Shown here piece by piece: positions 9,889 through 18,300 of a stretch of DNA of 64,000 nt. The stretch covers positions 1 to 64,000 of the forward strand of contig JBOFTV010000042.1 of the NCBI GenBank assembly GCA_051652245.1, read 5' to 3'. The translations under genes and the position numbers were made by a program. How positions within the stretch are numbered: the stretch's first letter is position 1; each line of letters begins with the position of its first letter. The notes under the pieces are model-generated. The model worked only from the letters and a program-made list of their open reading frames with translations, did no database searches and was not told the DNA's origin. This stretch comes from BHER01 sp051652245 (lineage in GTDB: Bacteria; Bacillota_I; Bacilli_A; Culicoidibacterales; Culicoidibacteraceae).

Positions 9889-9981
9889 ATGAAAGAATTA
9901 AGAATGCCAGGAGTTTATGGCGAAATGCCGGAAGCTGAAATCATGTATTTAGGGGGGAATAGAAATGGCTGCTTTTGTTAG
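9889..9981 (+). CDS. Candidate 30-residue peptide ending GGNRNGCFC
   Basis: A short frame from ATG 9889 to TAG 9979-9981. The N-terminus is MKELRMPG and the acidic middle runs into EIMYLGGNRNGCFC. A Gly-Gly pair seven residues from the end, after a charged leader, recalls double-glycine leaders of exported peptides, although the hydrophobic leader positions do not match the class II bacteriocin consensus well. The upstream ribosome binding site (GGTGGA) is weak and rather distant. The frame overlaps the next gene's ATG (9965) by 17 bases, so it could instead be a coupling leader. I do not recognise a family. An FtsX-type ABC transporter lies just upstream. Confidence 0.35.
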   Translation: MKELRMPGVYGEMPEAEIMYLGGNRNGCFC

Positions 9982-10363
9982 AAAAAATGCTAGAAATATA
10001 ATTTTTATGCTTATCGCTGGAGTGATTGCTTTGCTAATAATGTATCTTTTGGGTGAATCACGGGAGGACTTAATTGTAGGAGCTATAGCTTATAGTTTTA
10101 TTTGTGTAGTTACCTTTTTTCAGGACTGGCGTAAAAATCATAAAAAAATAAGGGATATAGATTTCCAATACTTACGGACGCTAATAGGACCGCTATTATC
10201 TATCGCAATTAAAATTGTAACCAGAGAGATTAATCTTTGTAACAACCAAGGGAGGAGTGCTATCATGAAAAGAAGCCAAAAAATAATATCTTACATATCA
10301 GCATTTGCTATAATTGCATTTAATATTCACGTTATTAGCTTTGTAAATGAAGTCCTGGGTTAG
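9965..10363 (+). CDS. Small multi-pass membrane protein, function unknown
   Basis: A 132-residue frame from ATG 9965, with AGGGGGG upstream at good distance. Two membrane segments lie near residues 12-50 (IIFMLIAGVIALLIMYLL and IVGAIAYSFICVVTFF), then a basic loop, and another segment near the end (ISAFAIIAFNIHVISFV). Inside the same frame there is a second, very good start: GGGAGGAG at 10251-10258 and ATG at 10265, which would make a separate 32-residue hydrophobic peptide (MKRSQKIISYISAF...). Two nested products, or a fusion of two formerly separate small genes, are both possible. I recognise no family. Confidence 0.5.
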   Translation: MAAFVRKNARNIIFMLIAGVIALLIMYLLGESREDLIVGAIAYSFICVVTFFQDWRKNHKKIRDIDFQYLRTLIGPLLSIAIKIVTREINLCNNQGRSAIMKRSQKIISYISAFAIIAFNIHVISFVNEVLG

Positions 10364-10463
10364 TGATATCAGAAGAACTGTAATGTGGTTAATGCTAAGT
10401 ATCATTGAGATAGTATATGGAACCGCAGTAATTCTTGAGCTTAAAAATAAGAAAAAAGGATAA
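10347..10463 (+). CDS. Candidate 38-residue membrane peptide
   Basis: ATG 10347 lies inside the end of the preceding frame (17-base overlap) and opens a 38-codon frame: MKSWVSDIRRTV, a hydrophobic stretch (MWLMLSIIEIVYGTAVILEL) and a lysine-rich tail ending KNKKKG. There is no clear ribosome binding site, so it would depend on coupling. Alternatively it is the second half of a roughly 70-residue membrane protein split by a frameshift near 10350. It is followed by a strong terminator. Confidence 0.35.
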   Translation: MKSWVSDIRRTVMWLMLSIIEIVYGTAVILELKNKKKG

Positions 10464-10522
10464 TCAGGTATTATCTTTTGGCTAACAAAAGAAGGCTTAG
10501 GTGTTTGACACCCGAAGAGAAT

Positions 10523-10570
10523 AAAAAGGCTAATAAACATTTCTATATCAATGTTTATTAGCCTTTTTTT
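10523..10570 (+). terminator. Strong terminator, copy 1 of a duplicated hairpin
   Basis: Arms AAAAAGGCTAATAAACAT and ATGTTTATTAGCCTTTTT, ending in seven T. Thirteen-base and longer identical arms recur at 11510-11557. Confidence 0.9.
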
Positions 10571-10665
10571 GTATCATATTTTGTGGCCATTTCATCAGTT
10601 TTTACAAGTTGAAAAGCTTTGTTGGACTTTTAACCTCACATTATCAACTACCAAAAAAATTATCC

Positions 10666-10694
10666 TTGACAAAATAAAAGGGGGATGGTATTCT
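10666..10694 (+). promoter_or_regulatory. Sigma-A-type promoter
   Basis: TTGACA (10666-10671), 17-base spacer, TATTCT (10689-10694). It drives the orphan gene starting at 10754. Confidence 0.75.
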
Positions 10695-10753
10695 TTTATC
10701 AAGACTAAAAGTTATAAAGATATAAAGATATATCGTATGAAAGAGGTAGTAAG

Positions 10754-11455
10754 ATGAAAAAACGTGATTTACAAAGAGTGGATTATCCACTAGAATATTT
10801 ATCTTTTAAATTTGAAGATTGGTCATTACACCCACTTTTTTTAGCGACAAATAAAAATAATTGGACAAAGTATTTAACGAATTTTGCTTCATTTATTTCA
10901 GTAGATGTCTTGATTTGTGAAAGTAAAGAAGAGATGATTCGACTTATTGTCTGGGATTCTTATTTAAGTTGGAAATCGATTACACCAGAAAATGTTCAGG
11001 CAGTTGATGTTAAGCATCGCCAAGAATTTCCTCATCAATACACACGGTTTGCACAAATATATGCAACCGACAAGCATCCACTGAATTTAGTATCAAAGCT
11101 TTATAAAAATGAAGAAACGATTGAAGCATATCAAGTAAATCTTAATCAGCAAGTTTTGAAAATAACAATAAACCTTAATAAAAGTGGCTTAACTGAGCAA
11201 CTTTTAGAAAAAGAATTAAAAATTTTTAACACATTGTGCGCTCATCAGAATTTTATTAGTCGTGATATTTACCAAAATAAATTTAGCCCAACAGAATTTG
11301 AGCTTTATTATTATTTAGAAGTTGAGGAAAAAGAGTATAATGAATGCAGTCTTTTTATATCAAGGATGTTAGAAGCAGAAGATGCTTTACAGATAGACGC
11401 GAAAACAGAATTTAACTTTTTAATTCGGGAGTCTATTTTCTATAATGACAAGTAA
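10754..11455 (+). CDS. Protein of unknown function
   Basis: A 233-residue, soluble, mildly acidic protein with many aromatic residues (for example YPLEYLSFKFEDWSLHPLF and FELYYYLEVEEKEYNE) and no signal peptide or membrane segment. I see no catalytic motif and recognise no family. A consensus promoter lies about 60 bases upstream, GAGG is placed just before the ATG, and a strong terminator lies after it, so it is an expressed, monocistronic unit. The two terminators on either side (10523-10570 and 11510-11557) are near copies of each other, which suggests the gene arrived or can be lost as a cassette. It could be an immunity or accessory protein, but nothing in the sequence proves it. Confidence 0.7.
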   Translation: MKKRDLQRVDYPLEYLSFKFEDWSLHPLFLATNKNNWTKYLTNFASFISVDVLICESKEEMIRLIVWDSYLSWKSITPENVQAVDVKHRQEFPHQYTRFAQIYATDKHPLNLVSKLYKNEETIEAYQVNLNQQVLKITINLNKSGLTEQLLEKELKIFNTLCAHQNFISRDIYQNKFSPTEFELYYYLEVEEKEYNECSLFISRMLEAEDALQIDAKTEFNFLIRESIFYNDK

Positions 11456-11509
11456 TTTAAACCTTGGGGTTGTAAGCACCAAAGGGAAGATAATTAAAAT
11501 TAAGCTAGT

Positions 11510-11557
11510 AAAAAGGCTAATAAACGCTGAAAGATCAATGTTTATTAGCCTTTTTTT
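11510..11557. terminator. Strong bidirectional terminator, copy 2 of a duplicated hairpin
   Basis: Arms AAAAAGGCTAATAAAC and GTTTATTAGCCTTTTTTT; only the loop differs from the hairpin at 10523-10570. The T-run overlaps the stop codon of the antiporter gene on the other strand. With A on one side and T on the other it serves both converging genes. Confidence 0.9.
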
Positions 11558-12752
11558 AGTCTTGAGTTAGGTTTTTGGCTCCAAGAATTTTAATCGCAAG
11601 GGCACCAATGGGGGCGGTTATGATGACTGATGTTAGGGCAAGGGCCTGCATAATGTCACCACCAGGAATACCGTATTGAAGTGGTATTCCTGATTTTGCC
11701 GATTGCACGGTTGCTTTGGGGAGATAAGCAGCGATGCAAAATATTTTTTCCTTAGTTGAGAGGTCGGTTTTAATAAGAGAGAGATAAACGCCAACAGATC
11801 GCATCGTCAAAGATAAAAGTAAAATTAACAGACAAACGGGTAAGAATCGAACAATAAGGGGCAAATCCAAAACCATTCCCACGAAAAAGAAGAGATATAA
11901 TTGACCATATTTCCAGCCGACTTGCAGCCGCTTTTTAGCTAAGTTGGCAAATTGATAGTCGTTTAGATGGAGGAAAACACCAAAAAACATAATCGTTAGA
12001 AGTGAGTTAAACCAGGAAAGCAAAAGAACTGTTTCACTATAACGCAGGAAAAAAATAATGAAAAGAATTGTCCCAATTTTAATAATCGGGTGACAATTAA
12101 CGGTAATATGATAGTGAATTTTGGCCAGTATCCAGGATATAATCAGGGCAATAACAATTGAAAAGGGGATAAGTAGCAGTGTGATAAACAAATTAGTTGG
12201 GCTACTTTGCATGGCGGAAAGCTGGAGGGACATAAAAATGGTGAACCCGGTAAGCGCAACCGTATCATCAGCAGATGCGCCAACAATAAGCATTTGGGGA
12301 ATTAATTTACTAGTCCCCCGCCGCTTTTCAATTAGTTCAATCATCGCTGGAATAAGAACAGCCGGACTAACAGCAGCAATAATTGAGCCGGTAATACCCC
12401 CCAAAATGAAGCTAAACCCCAACAGGGGGATGGAAATAAGTGCAATTGTTAGCGCCTCAAGTGTTGCCGGGAGGACGCTTAAAAGGATTGCAGGCCGACC
12501 AATTGTTTTAAGTTGGGGCAGACTAATACCTAACCCGGCGATAAACAAAACGATAACGAGGGCAAAATCTTTAATCAGCGGAGCGACTATCTGTGTTTGC
12601 ATCGGAACATAATTAAGCATACTGGGGCCAAATAATAACCCGATAAAAATAATGCCAATTAGTGGTGGCAGGTGTATTTTAGCGGTCACATTCCCCGCAA
12701 AATAAGCAACAAGACCAATAATAACAAGCGCTAAAAGCGTAACTAACATCAT
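11556..12752 (-). CDS. Cation:proton antiporter (CPA2/Kef-NhaS-like)
   Basis: A 398-residue integral membrane protein of about twelve segments from the monovalent cation:proton antiporter superfamily (Na+/H+ exchanger domain). Visible features are the N-terminal helix pair TLLALVIIGLVAYFAG and LIGIIFIGLLFGPSML, the helix-breaking loop FIAGLGISLPQL, and SADDTVALTGF, which holds the acidic DD pair expected in the ion-binding helix. There is no C-terminal TrkA-N domain, so it is closer to short NhaS/NapA-type members than to KefB/C. It lies 38 bases downstream of the metal ATPase gene on the same strand, and the two are probably one operon. Substrate (Na+, K+) is not decidable here. Confidence 0.82.
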   Translation of the reverse strand: MMLVTLLALVIIGLVAYFAGNVTAKIHLPPLIGIIFIGLLFGPSMLNYVPMQTQIVAPLIKDFALVIVLFIAGLGISLPQLKTIGRPAILLSVLPATLEALTIALISIPLLGFSFILGGITGSIIAAVSPAVLIPAMIELIEKRRGTSKLIPQMLIVGASADDTVALTGFTIFMSLQLSAMQSSPTNLFITLLLIPFSIVIALIISWILAKIHYHITVNCHPIIKIGTILFIIFFLRYSETVLLLSWFNSLLTIMFFGVFLHLNDYQFANLAKKRLQVGWKYGQLYLFFFVGMVLDLPLIVRFLPVCLLILLLSLTMRSVGVYLSLIKTDLSTKEKIFCIAAYLPKATVQSAKSGIPLQYGIPGGDIMQALALTSVIITAPIGALAIKILGAKNLTQD

Positions 12753-12790
12753 AACTCACATCCTTTTTTTAAAAAAAAATTGGGGAAAGG

Positions 12791-14668
12791 CTATTTAATT
12801 TGGAAATATAGGAGGCGTAAACCGTTAAGGATAACCAGAATAGTACTGCCTTCATGGCCAATAACACCAAAAGGGAGTGAAATAAGTTGGAAAAAGTTCG
12901 AAAGAATAAGTAGGAGAATAACAAACAGCGAGAAGCTGATATTTTGGATGATGATTTTGTGGAGCTTTCTGGAAATTGTGTAGGCATGGTTGAGCTGTGA
13001 TAAATCACTATGGATTAAGATGATGTCAGCTGCATCTAAAGCAATATCTGACCCACGTCCCATAGCGATACCAACATTTGCCAGGGCAAGGGCTGGGGCA
13101 TCATTGATGCCATCACCAACCATGGCTACGTTGCCATATTTGGCAACGAGTGCCGCGATTGCTTCAACTTTTTGCTGTGGAAGCGTGTTGGCAATTACAG
13201 TTGTAATACCAACTTCTTTAGCAATGTGATTTGCTGTTTGACTGTTGTCACCAGTAATCATAATTGTTGAAATATTGTAATCGTTTAAGTGGGAAATCAG
13301 GCTAATTGCTTCAGGGCGAATGGTGTCTTTAAGGGTGATTAAACCAATTATGTCCTCGTTTTTTTGGATGTAGACAAGCGTTTTTCCTTTTAAGTCTAGC
13401 TCTGCTAGCTGGTTGCTAAAACTTGGCGTTTCTAAGCCGCACAGGAAATCACGGTTGCCAATTTTCCATTGCTGATTATCAATGCTCCCTACAATACCCT
13501 GACCGGGTATTTCTGTGATAGCTGTGATGTCTTTTAGCTGACAGTCAATCTGACTTTTGAGTGCCTTAGTGATGGCATCAGCTAGGGGATGTGTTGAGAG
13601 TGATTCGAGGGCGTAGATTGCTAGGTAGATACTCTTTTTATCGAGTGTTGTATCAATAATGATATCATTGATGGCGGGTAAGCCAACTGTTAATGTTCCC
13701 GTTTTGTCAAAAGCGATTGCTTTAATGGTAGCAAGATTCTCTAAGTGGATGCCACCTTTGATTAAGATACCTGATTTTGCACTATTAGAAATTGCCGCAA
13801 GTGTTGCGGGTTTTACGGAGGCAATTAGCGCGCAGGGAGAAGCTACAACAAGAAGAACCATTGCACGATAAAATGTTGTCCCCCAGTCCCAGCCTAACAA
13901 AAAGGGCGGCAAAATTAGCATGGCAATTACAACAGTTAAGACAATTTTGACATAGTTATTTTCAAGTGAATCGATAAACTGTGCGGTTTTGGAAGGTGAC
14001 TGTTGCGCATTTTCGACCATTTCGATGATTTTACGAATAAGTGAGTCTTCGATTTTCTTGGTAATTTTGATGTGAAGCGGGGAGGAAAGATTTAGTGTGC
14101 CCCCATAGACTTCATCACCCACACCCTTTGACTTTGGCAGGAATTCCCCCGTAATCGGGGCTTCATTGATATTACTTCGACCTAGTTGGATGATGCCATC
14201 AATTGGGATACAGCTCCCCCCAAGCGCTAAAATAATGTCACCAACCTCAAGTGTATTAATGTCAACTTCTTGCGTTGACCCGTTGGGAAATATTTTGGTT
14301 GCTGTTGTGGGTTGCAATTTCATAAGCTTCTGGATTTCACGCGTGCTTTTATTGGTTGTAAACTGCTCTAGGGCACCACTTAGGGAAAAGATGAAAATAA
14401 GAATGGCACCTTCAAGCCAATAGCCAATAATTGTTGCACCAATTGCTGCAATTATCATGAGCAATTCGACATTAAGTCGATGATTGGAAATTGTTGCTTG
14501 CAGTCCTTGAATTGCTTGGTGGTACCCGCCAATAATAAATGAGAGAATAAGGATGTAGGGAGCAAGCGGACTGTGAAAAACTTGCTCAAGGATTAATCCC
14601 GTCAAAATCAGTAGCCCGCTAAAAATTGTTGCACCAAACTCTTTGCTACTGGTAAAGAATGCGTTCAT
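12791..14668 (-). CDS. P1B-type heavy-metal-transporting ATPase (SPC type, P1B-4-like)
   Basis: A 625-residue P-type ATPase that exports a transition metal. The phosphorylation motif is DKTGTLT, the family P1B histidine-proline is in STHPLADAI, the TGES equivalent is TGEFLPKS, and the hinge is VGDGINDAPALA. The metal-site helix reads SPCAL instead of the CPC of copper, zinc and cadmium pumps, and there is no N-terminal HMA domain. SPC without HMA is the hallmark of the P1B-4 group (CoaT, PfeT, FrvA), which exports Fe2+, Co2+ or in some cases Zn2+. Iron efflux is a reasonable guess. A Fur/PerR/Zur-like box 34-48 bases upstream of the start fits metal or peroxide control. The antiporter gene follows in the same operon. 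Confidence 0.88.
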   Translation of the reverse strand: MNAFFTSSKEFGATIFSGLLILTGLILEQVFHSPLAPYILILSFIIGGYHQAIQGLQATISNHRLNVELLMIIAAIGATIIGYWLEGAILIFIFSLSGALEQFTTNKSTREIQKLMKLQPTTATKIFPNGSTQEVDINTLEVGDIILALGGSCIPIDGIIQLGRSNINEAPITGEFLPKSKGVGDEVYGGTLNLSSPLHIKITKKIEDSLIRKIIEMVENAQQSPSKTAQFIDSLENNYVKIVLTVVIAMLILPPFLLGWDWGTTFYRAMVLLVVASPCALIASVKPATLAAISNSAKSGILIKGGIHLENLATIKAIAFDKTGTLTVGLPAINDIIIDTTLDKKSIYLAIYALESLSTHPLADAITKALKSQIDCQLKDITAITEIPGQGIVGSIDNQQWKIGNRDFLCGLETPSFSNQLAELDLKGKTLVYIQKNEDIIGLITLKDTIRPEAISLISHLNDYNISTIMITGDNSQTANHIAKEVGITTVIANTLPQQKVEAIAALVAKYGNVAMVGDGINDAPALALANVGIAMGRGSDIALDAADIILIHSDLSQLNHAYTISRKLHKIIIQNISFSLFVILLLILSNFFQLISLPFGVIGHEGSTILVILNGLRLLYFQIK

Positions 14669-14701
14669 GTTAGTCCCCTCTTTCTGTAATTATTTTATTT
14701 T

Positions 14702-14716
14702 TTGTAATCATTACAT
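14702..14716 (-). promoter_or_regulatory. Fur-family (PerR/Zur/Fur-like) operator
   Basis: The 15-base 7-1-7 palindrome TTGTAATCATTACAT matches 11 of 14 positions of both the PerR and the Zur box consensus. A half-similar TGTAATTATTTTA lies just downstream at 14685-14697. It sits 34 bases before the P1B ATPase start. Confidence 0.6.
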
Positions 14717-14832
14717 TTTATTTTACCACAATTAAGTGAAAGAGTACAGTAGGGTAAAAGTGTTTATTTTTATAAAAAATGTGTATAAAAAGTAGTTTAA
14801 TTGTGTTTTTTTACATTTAAATTCCTTTTTTA

Positions 14833-14861
14833 TTGACTAAAGAGGTAAAATAAACTAATAT
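14833..14861 (+). promoter_or_regulatory. Promoter of the type VII secretion operon
   Basis: TTGACT (14833-14838), 17-base spacer, TAATAT (14856-14861), about 70 bases before the esxA-like start. Confidence 0.75.
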
Positions 14862-14932
14862 ATGGGTGTATACGCACGGTGTGCAGTGGAACGAAATAAT
14901 CCGTGAATTAATAAAAGAAAGGAGAGATAAAG

Positions 14933-15226
14933 ATGGGGCTTATTAAATTAACACCAGAAGAACTAAGAAGGCAGTCAAAAGTTTACGTCGACTCAGCAAG
15001 AGAAATAGATACTATGCTAAAGAAATTAAATGGGGTACAGGCCCAAATTAGCGAAAATTGGGAGGGAAAGGCTTGGGAGAAATTTGAAATCCAATATCAA
15101 GAACTTAGTAACAAGGTCGTCGCTTTTTCAAGTTTATTATTGGACATTGAACGGCAACTAAATGAAGTAGCAAGAGTGGTAGAACAAACTGATCAAGAGA
15201 TAGCTTCAAAATTAGGTTTTCAATAG
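14933..15226 (+). CDS. esxA: WXG100 family type VII secretion substrate (EsxA-like)
   Basis: A 97-residue helical hairpin protein with the WEG turn in ISENWEGKAWEKFE (residues 39-52), which places it in the WXG100 family. Such proteins are secreted as dimers by the type VII system and are also needed for its function. The N-terminal half (LTPEELRRQSKVYVDSAREI) and C-terminal half are amphipathic helices, as usual. The tail VEQTDQEIASKLGF lacks a clean YxxxD/E export motif. It is the first gene of the locus, with AAGGAGAG before the ATG, and is separated from esaA by a 127-base gap holding a long hairpin. Confidence 0.9.
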   Translation: MGLIKLTPEELRRQSKVYVDSAREIDTMLKKLNGVQAQISENWEGKAWEKFEIQYQELSNKVVAFSSLLLDIERQLNEVARVVEQTDQEIASKLGFQ

Positions 15227-15262
15227 TCAAGACAAGATCATTGCAGGATAGTTGATATTGTG

Positions 15263-15307
15263 CAATGCCCTAATGGTTCAAATTAGATTTGAAGCATTAG
15301 GGCATTG
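15263..15307 (+). terminator. Long near-perfect intercistronic hairpin between esxA and esaA
   Basis: Outer arms CAATGCCCTAATG and CATTAGGGCATTG, inner arms TTCAAAT and ATTTGAA, three-base loop TAG: 45 bases with one unpaired base on each side. No T-run follows, so it is more likely a partial terminator, an RNase stop or an mRNA stabiliser than a full terminator. It could raise esxA output above that of the secretion machinery. Confidence 0.7.
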
Positions 15308-15353
15308 GATAAGATAAATAAACAATGACTAAATTGATGGGGTAGAGGGATAT

Positions 15354-18300
15354 ATGAAGAAAAAAGCTATATTTATAATAAAAATTGGTGTGATCTTTGC
15401 GATTACAATAGGCATGAGTTTTTTTGCGTTTGAGAAGGTTTATGAAAGTATGCAGCGGCCACAGATGAAAATAGCTCTGATAAATGAGGATAGCGGTGCC
15501 TATTTTAAGTCAAAGAAGCTTTCTTTTGGTAATGCTTTTGTTAAGCAGGCTGAGCGAGATAAAGGGTATAATTGGGAAATTGGAGCTCGGAGCATGGGGG
15601 AAAGTAAACTTGACAATAATGAGGTTGATTTACTTGTGATTATTCCGCATGATTTTTCACAGAAGGCGGTTGCTTTTAATGAGGTTGACCCGAAGCAGCT
15701 TCAATTAATCTATAAAATTAATCCCAAGAGTAACTTTTTACAGTTGACACAGGCAGAGACGGTTTTGGCGGAGTTAGAAAGCGGATTCAATAAAAGCATT
15801 ACAGAAGTTTATTTTGCGAGTGCTTTACAAAGTATTGATAATACCAAAATAAATGTTGAACGAATTGTGCAAGAGCAAAAGGCACACGAGAAGATTATTG
15901 TGGAGGATGTTAATATCAATTTGGCTAAAATGACAGAAAATTTTACAACAGTAAAACTCGAAAAGCAAAATGATACAACGAGTTTAGCAACACTAACCCA
16001 ATCATTAGAAGACTTTAACCAAAGAAATATTACCAACAAGGATTCTTTGATAAAGTATGCAGATGACCATGGTAAGTTTGAAGCAGTCTACCAGAAAAAT
16101 AGTACAAGCTTTGCTTCATTTATGGTAAGACAAGAAGCGTTGAATAAGCAGATTACTGCGCAAGATAATCAGGTTAAACTTAGCAGTATGGGGGCTTCAA
16201 TTAATGGGGCCTTGGATTACTTTGCAGGAGAGTTGGGGAACTCAAATGCTATTATTCGGTTAGAAAAAGCAAAAACGGATGTAAATGAAACGATCGCTTT
16301 ATTAGAAGCTAATCGGAAAGCTATTGATACGTGGCTTGATAAAGATGAACAGGGTGTAAGTAAATTGGAACGGGATGTTCGGGGAATTGATGATTTGGTT
16401 AATTTGATTAAGCATTTTCCAGAGGATAATGGAGAAGTGAAGGCAGCAATCGAGTTAAAAATAACCGCTTTTTGTCGTGAAAATTTAATCAATACAGGTT
16501 TAATGGCTAAAAATGCAAATCATGCTTGCCAGCGATTGGGCTATGGCGATGCGGGTAATTTTGCGGCATCATTTACAGGAACGTCGTATTTTGCAATTGA
16601 TGCTTTGGATACGGCGATTATTTTATTGTCAGTAAATCAGAAAAATAGTACATTTAAAGATGTAAGCTGTGCAACAGTTCAAAATTTCGGGCAGAATTTT
16701 ATTAGTAAGGAGAATAGTAGCGTCGAAGCGATTGCTTGTCCCAATATTAGTAATAATGGGCAATCAGTAAGCGTCAATTTACCCCCAAAAGGCGATAAGC
16801 AGCAATTACTGGCCTTGACGTATACAATTGTTGCACCCATGGAGGTTTCAAGTATTTCCGTCAACCAAGAATTATTAACAGAGATACCCCAATTGGCTGC
16901 GCCAACAATTAATGTTCCCGATAGTGGGAAAAATGCTGTGCTATCGGGAACGGGCGTTGTGGGAAGTACAATTGTGTTTGAAAATTTAAGAGGTGCTAGT
17001 GATGTTGTGGTTGGTCCAGATGGAAAATGGCGGACAGTGATTAACGAGCTTCGCGAAGATCAAGTAATTACAATTCGTGGTCAAAAGCTAACACCAAGGT
17101 ACAATGGACCTGATTTTATGAATCGCTCAGATCCAACTTCAATTATTGTCTCAGCTAATCAAGCACCGGTTATTTCGCGAATTAAAACGGGAAAAAATAG
17201 TCGAATTGAAGGTTTTGGAACACCGGGGGGAACCGTTTTGATCACATTACCTAATGCAATTATCCTTTCAACAACAGTTGACAACTTGGGGCAGTGGCGC
17301 TTAATTGGTCCCATTGAATTAGTCAAGGGCCAGAATATTAGCGGCTACCAGACGCATCAGATTAATGGCGTTGCGAAGAAATCACCAATTGTTAAAACAG
17401 TTGTTGTGGAAACAATTAACCCGCTTATTAATCATATTGAAGCAGGGCCTAGACCAACTATTAGTGGTGTTGGTGAACCGGGAGCAACTGTAAGAATTTA
17501 TCGGAAAGAACTGACAACTAAAGGTGAAGAAGTCTTAGTTGAACCACCACTAGCAGAAGTTAAAATTGCTGATTTAGCAGCAGGTATTAGTGACCAGACG
17601 ATGGCTCTACCATGGTCGGTTGATTTACGTATACCTTTGGAACATGACCAAAAAATTGTGGCAATTCAAACGGATCTTTATGCTAATTTAGCGGGAAGTG
17701 TAGAGCGGGTCGTAAAAGATACAATTGCGCCTAATTTAGCAGAAGTTGTAGCAATTACGCAAAATAATATTAGTGGTCGAGGCCAAAGTGGTCATAAAAT
17801 TAAAATTGAAGTAAATGGAAAGCCATTAGGAACACCAGTCATTGTCAATGCCGAGGGTAAGTTTGAAAATAGAACGCTTTACAATCCCACTTCAGCAGAT
17901 GAAATTACTGTAACGCAGGTTGATGTTGGTGGTAACAATTCAGGGATAACAAAAATAACTTTGGGCGAGGAAACTTATCAAAAAGCGTTGGCGATTAATG
18001 AAGAAGAGTTTATTGTTGGTGATGCTGGAGTAATTAGCGGAACGACGATTGCAGAGGGTGAAATTCAAGTAATTATTAATGGTATTGAGAAACGAGCATT
18101 AGCGGATGAAAGTGGGAAGTGGTCAATTGACTTTAAAGGGTCAGCAACTATTAAATTGGAAACAGTGATTAAAATTAGCAAACCTAAAGTCGTCAATAGT
18201 GTCAAAACAACAACCGCAATTGAATATTGGCCAAAAATAAAAGCAGCAGAGCCAGTATCAGAGAAAGTAGCAGCTACTTTAGCAGTGGAACAGACACCAA

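Noticed and set aside
10551..10757. 68-codon open frame on the plus strand
   Set aside because: It begins inside a terminator hairpin and spans the promoter of the next gene; no ribosome binding site and no coding character.
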